Origin: Roridomyces roridus | Lineage: Eukaryota; Basidiomycota; Agaricomycetes; Agaricales; Mycenaceae | NCBI GenBank assembly: GCA_029378245.1 | Contig: JARKIF010000073.1 | Span: 98,843 to 162,842, forward strand | Length of the DNA stretch: 64,000 nt | Direction of reading: 5' to 3' | Part shown: positions 63,721-64,000 of the stretch, piece by piece | Position numbering within the stretch: position 1 is the first letter of the stretch | Layout: each line of letters opens with the position of its first letter | Made by a program: the position numbers and the translations under genes | Notes under the pieces: model-generated | The model's input: only the letters and a program-made list of their open reading frames with translations | Databases searched by the model: none | What the model was told of the DNA's origin: nothing

Positions 63721-64000
63721 AGTCCACATCGTTTTTCCTCTGCTTTGACGCACTTCTCCCTTTTTCAATGCGGAGCAGATGCTGAAGTTGATCAACCGCT
63801 TAAGATTTATCCCGGATCAAGCGGCAGCATGACGGGAGCTCACCGGCAGCGTCACCCGTGTCGATTTTGACCCTGCCAAACAGTCTTCGTCTTCACTATT
63901 GGGGCTGGCACGAGCGGAATGGCCGTCGATACGATGGAATAGGATGGATATACAGGCAAGACAGGTAGTGATCTACTGATACGCGGTCATGGCAGCCATA
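63721..64000. other. window end, no gene seen
   Basis: Unique-looking sequence without a recognisable frame. Confidence 0.3.

Noticed and set aside
1..64000. CRISPR arrays, bacterial operons or ribosomal RNA genes
   Set aside because: No regular direct repeats with unique spacers, no Shine-Dalgarno-linked genes and no rRNA cores; the DNA is fungal.

Overview
The window reads as nuclear DNA of an agaricomycete (mushroom-forming) fungus. Genes are broken by many introns of about 45-60 bp with GTGCGT/GTACGT-type donors. The families present are a Bim1/EB1 protein, a two-finger GATA factor, F-box proteins, several related P450s and a UbiA-type membrane enzyme, set among dense transposable elements. 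Gene content alone does not give a species.

Layout. 1-7.2 kb is the 3' part of a Ty3/gypsy retrotransposon: integrase on the + strand, then two antisense genes (one with ten exons), then a purine tract and a probable 3' LTR. 7.6-8.1 kb is a TA-flanked inverted-repeat MITE. 9.9-11.3 kb is a + strand cluster of tRNA-like Pol III units. 11.65-14.15 kb is a 733-residue protein of unknown function, followed by a P450 pseudogene (14.5-15.6 kb) and a GATA factor (16.8-17.7 kb). 20.2-25.5 kb holds a decayed and an intact copy of one small repeat-protein gene, three - strand tRNA-like units and a proline-rich single-pass membrane protein. 25.6-37.7 kb is a second, - strand tRNA-like field; a young Ty1/copia element (LTRs differing by one base that I can see) sits in the T-arm of one unit and itself carries a nested insertion.

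38.0-44.6 kb is a compact P450 / UbiA / P450 group that looks like a small specialised-metabolite locus, probably terpenoid or meroterpenoid. A fourth P450 fragment and an F-box/LRR-like gene follow at 46.7-48.8 kb. 49-54.5 kb is mostly relic sequence with one orphan gene. 54.5-57.7 kb is a 3.1 kb inverted-repeat DNA transposon with a 9-bp target duplication, inserted in or next to a membrane-protein gene. 58.9-60.3 kb holds F-box and SDR pseudogenes. 61.2-62.2 kb is the EB1/Bim1 gene, with two apparent frameshifts. The end of the window is a tandem array of further box-B-like units.

The most unusual signal is spread over the whole window: about 40 tRNA T-arm/box-B modules. Twelve can be folded into full or nearly full cloverleaves with a 7-bp acceptor stem that changes by compensating pairs, and nearly all are followed within about 50 bases by a T4-T10 Pol III terminator. 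They may be intron-rich or degenerate tRNA genes, or an undescribed tRNA-like RNA family.
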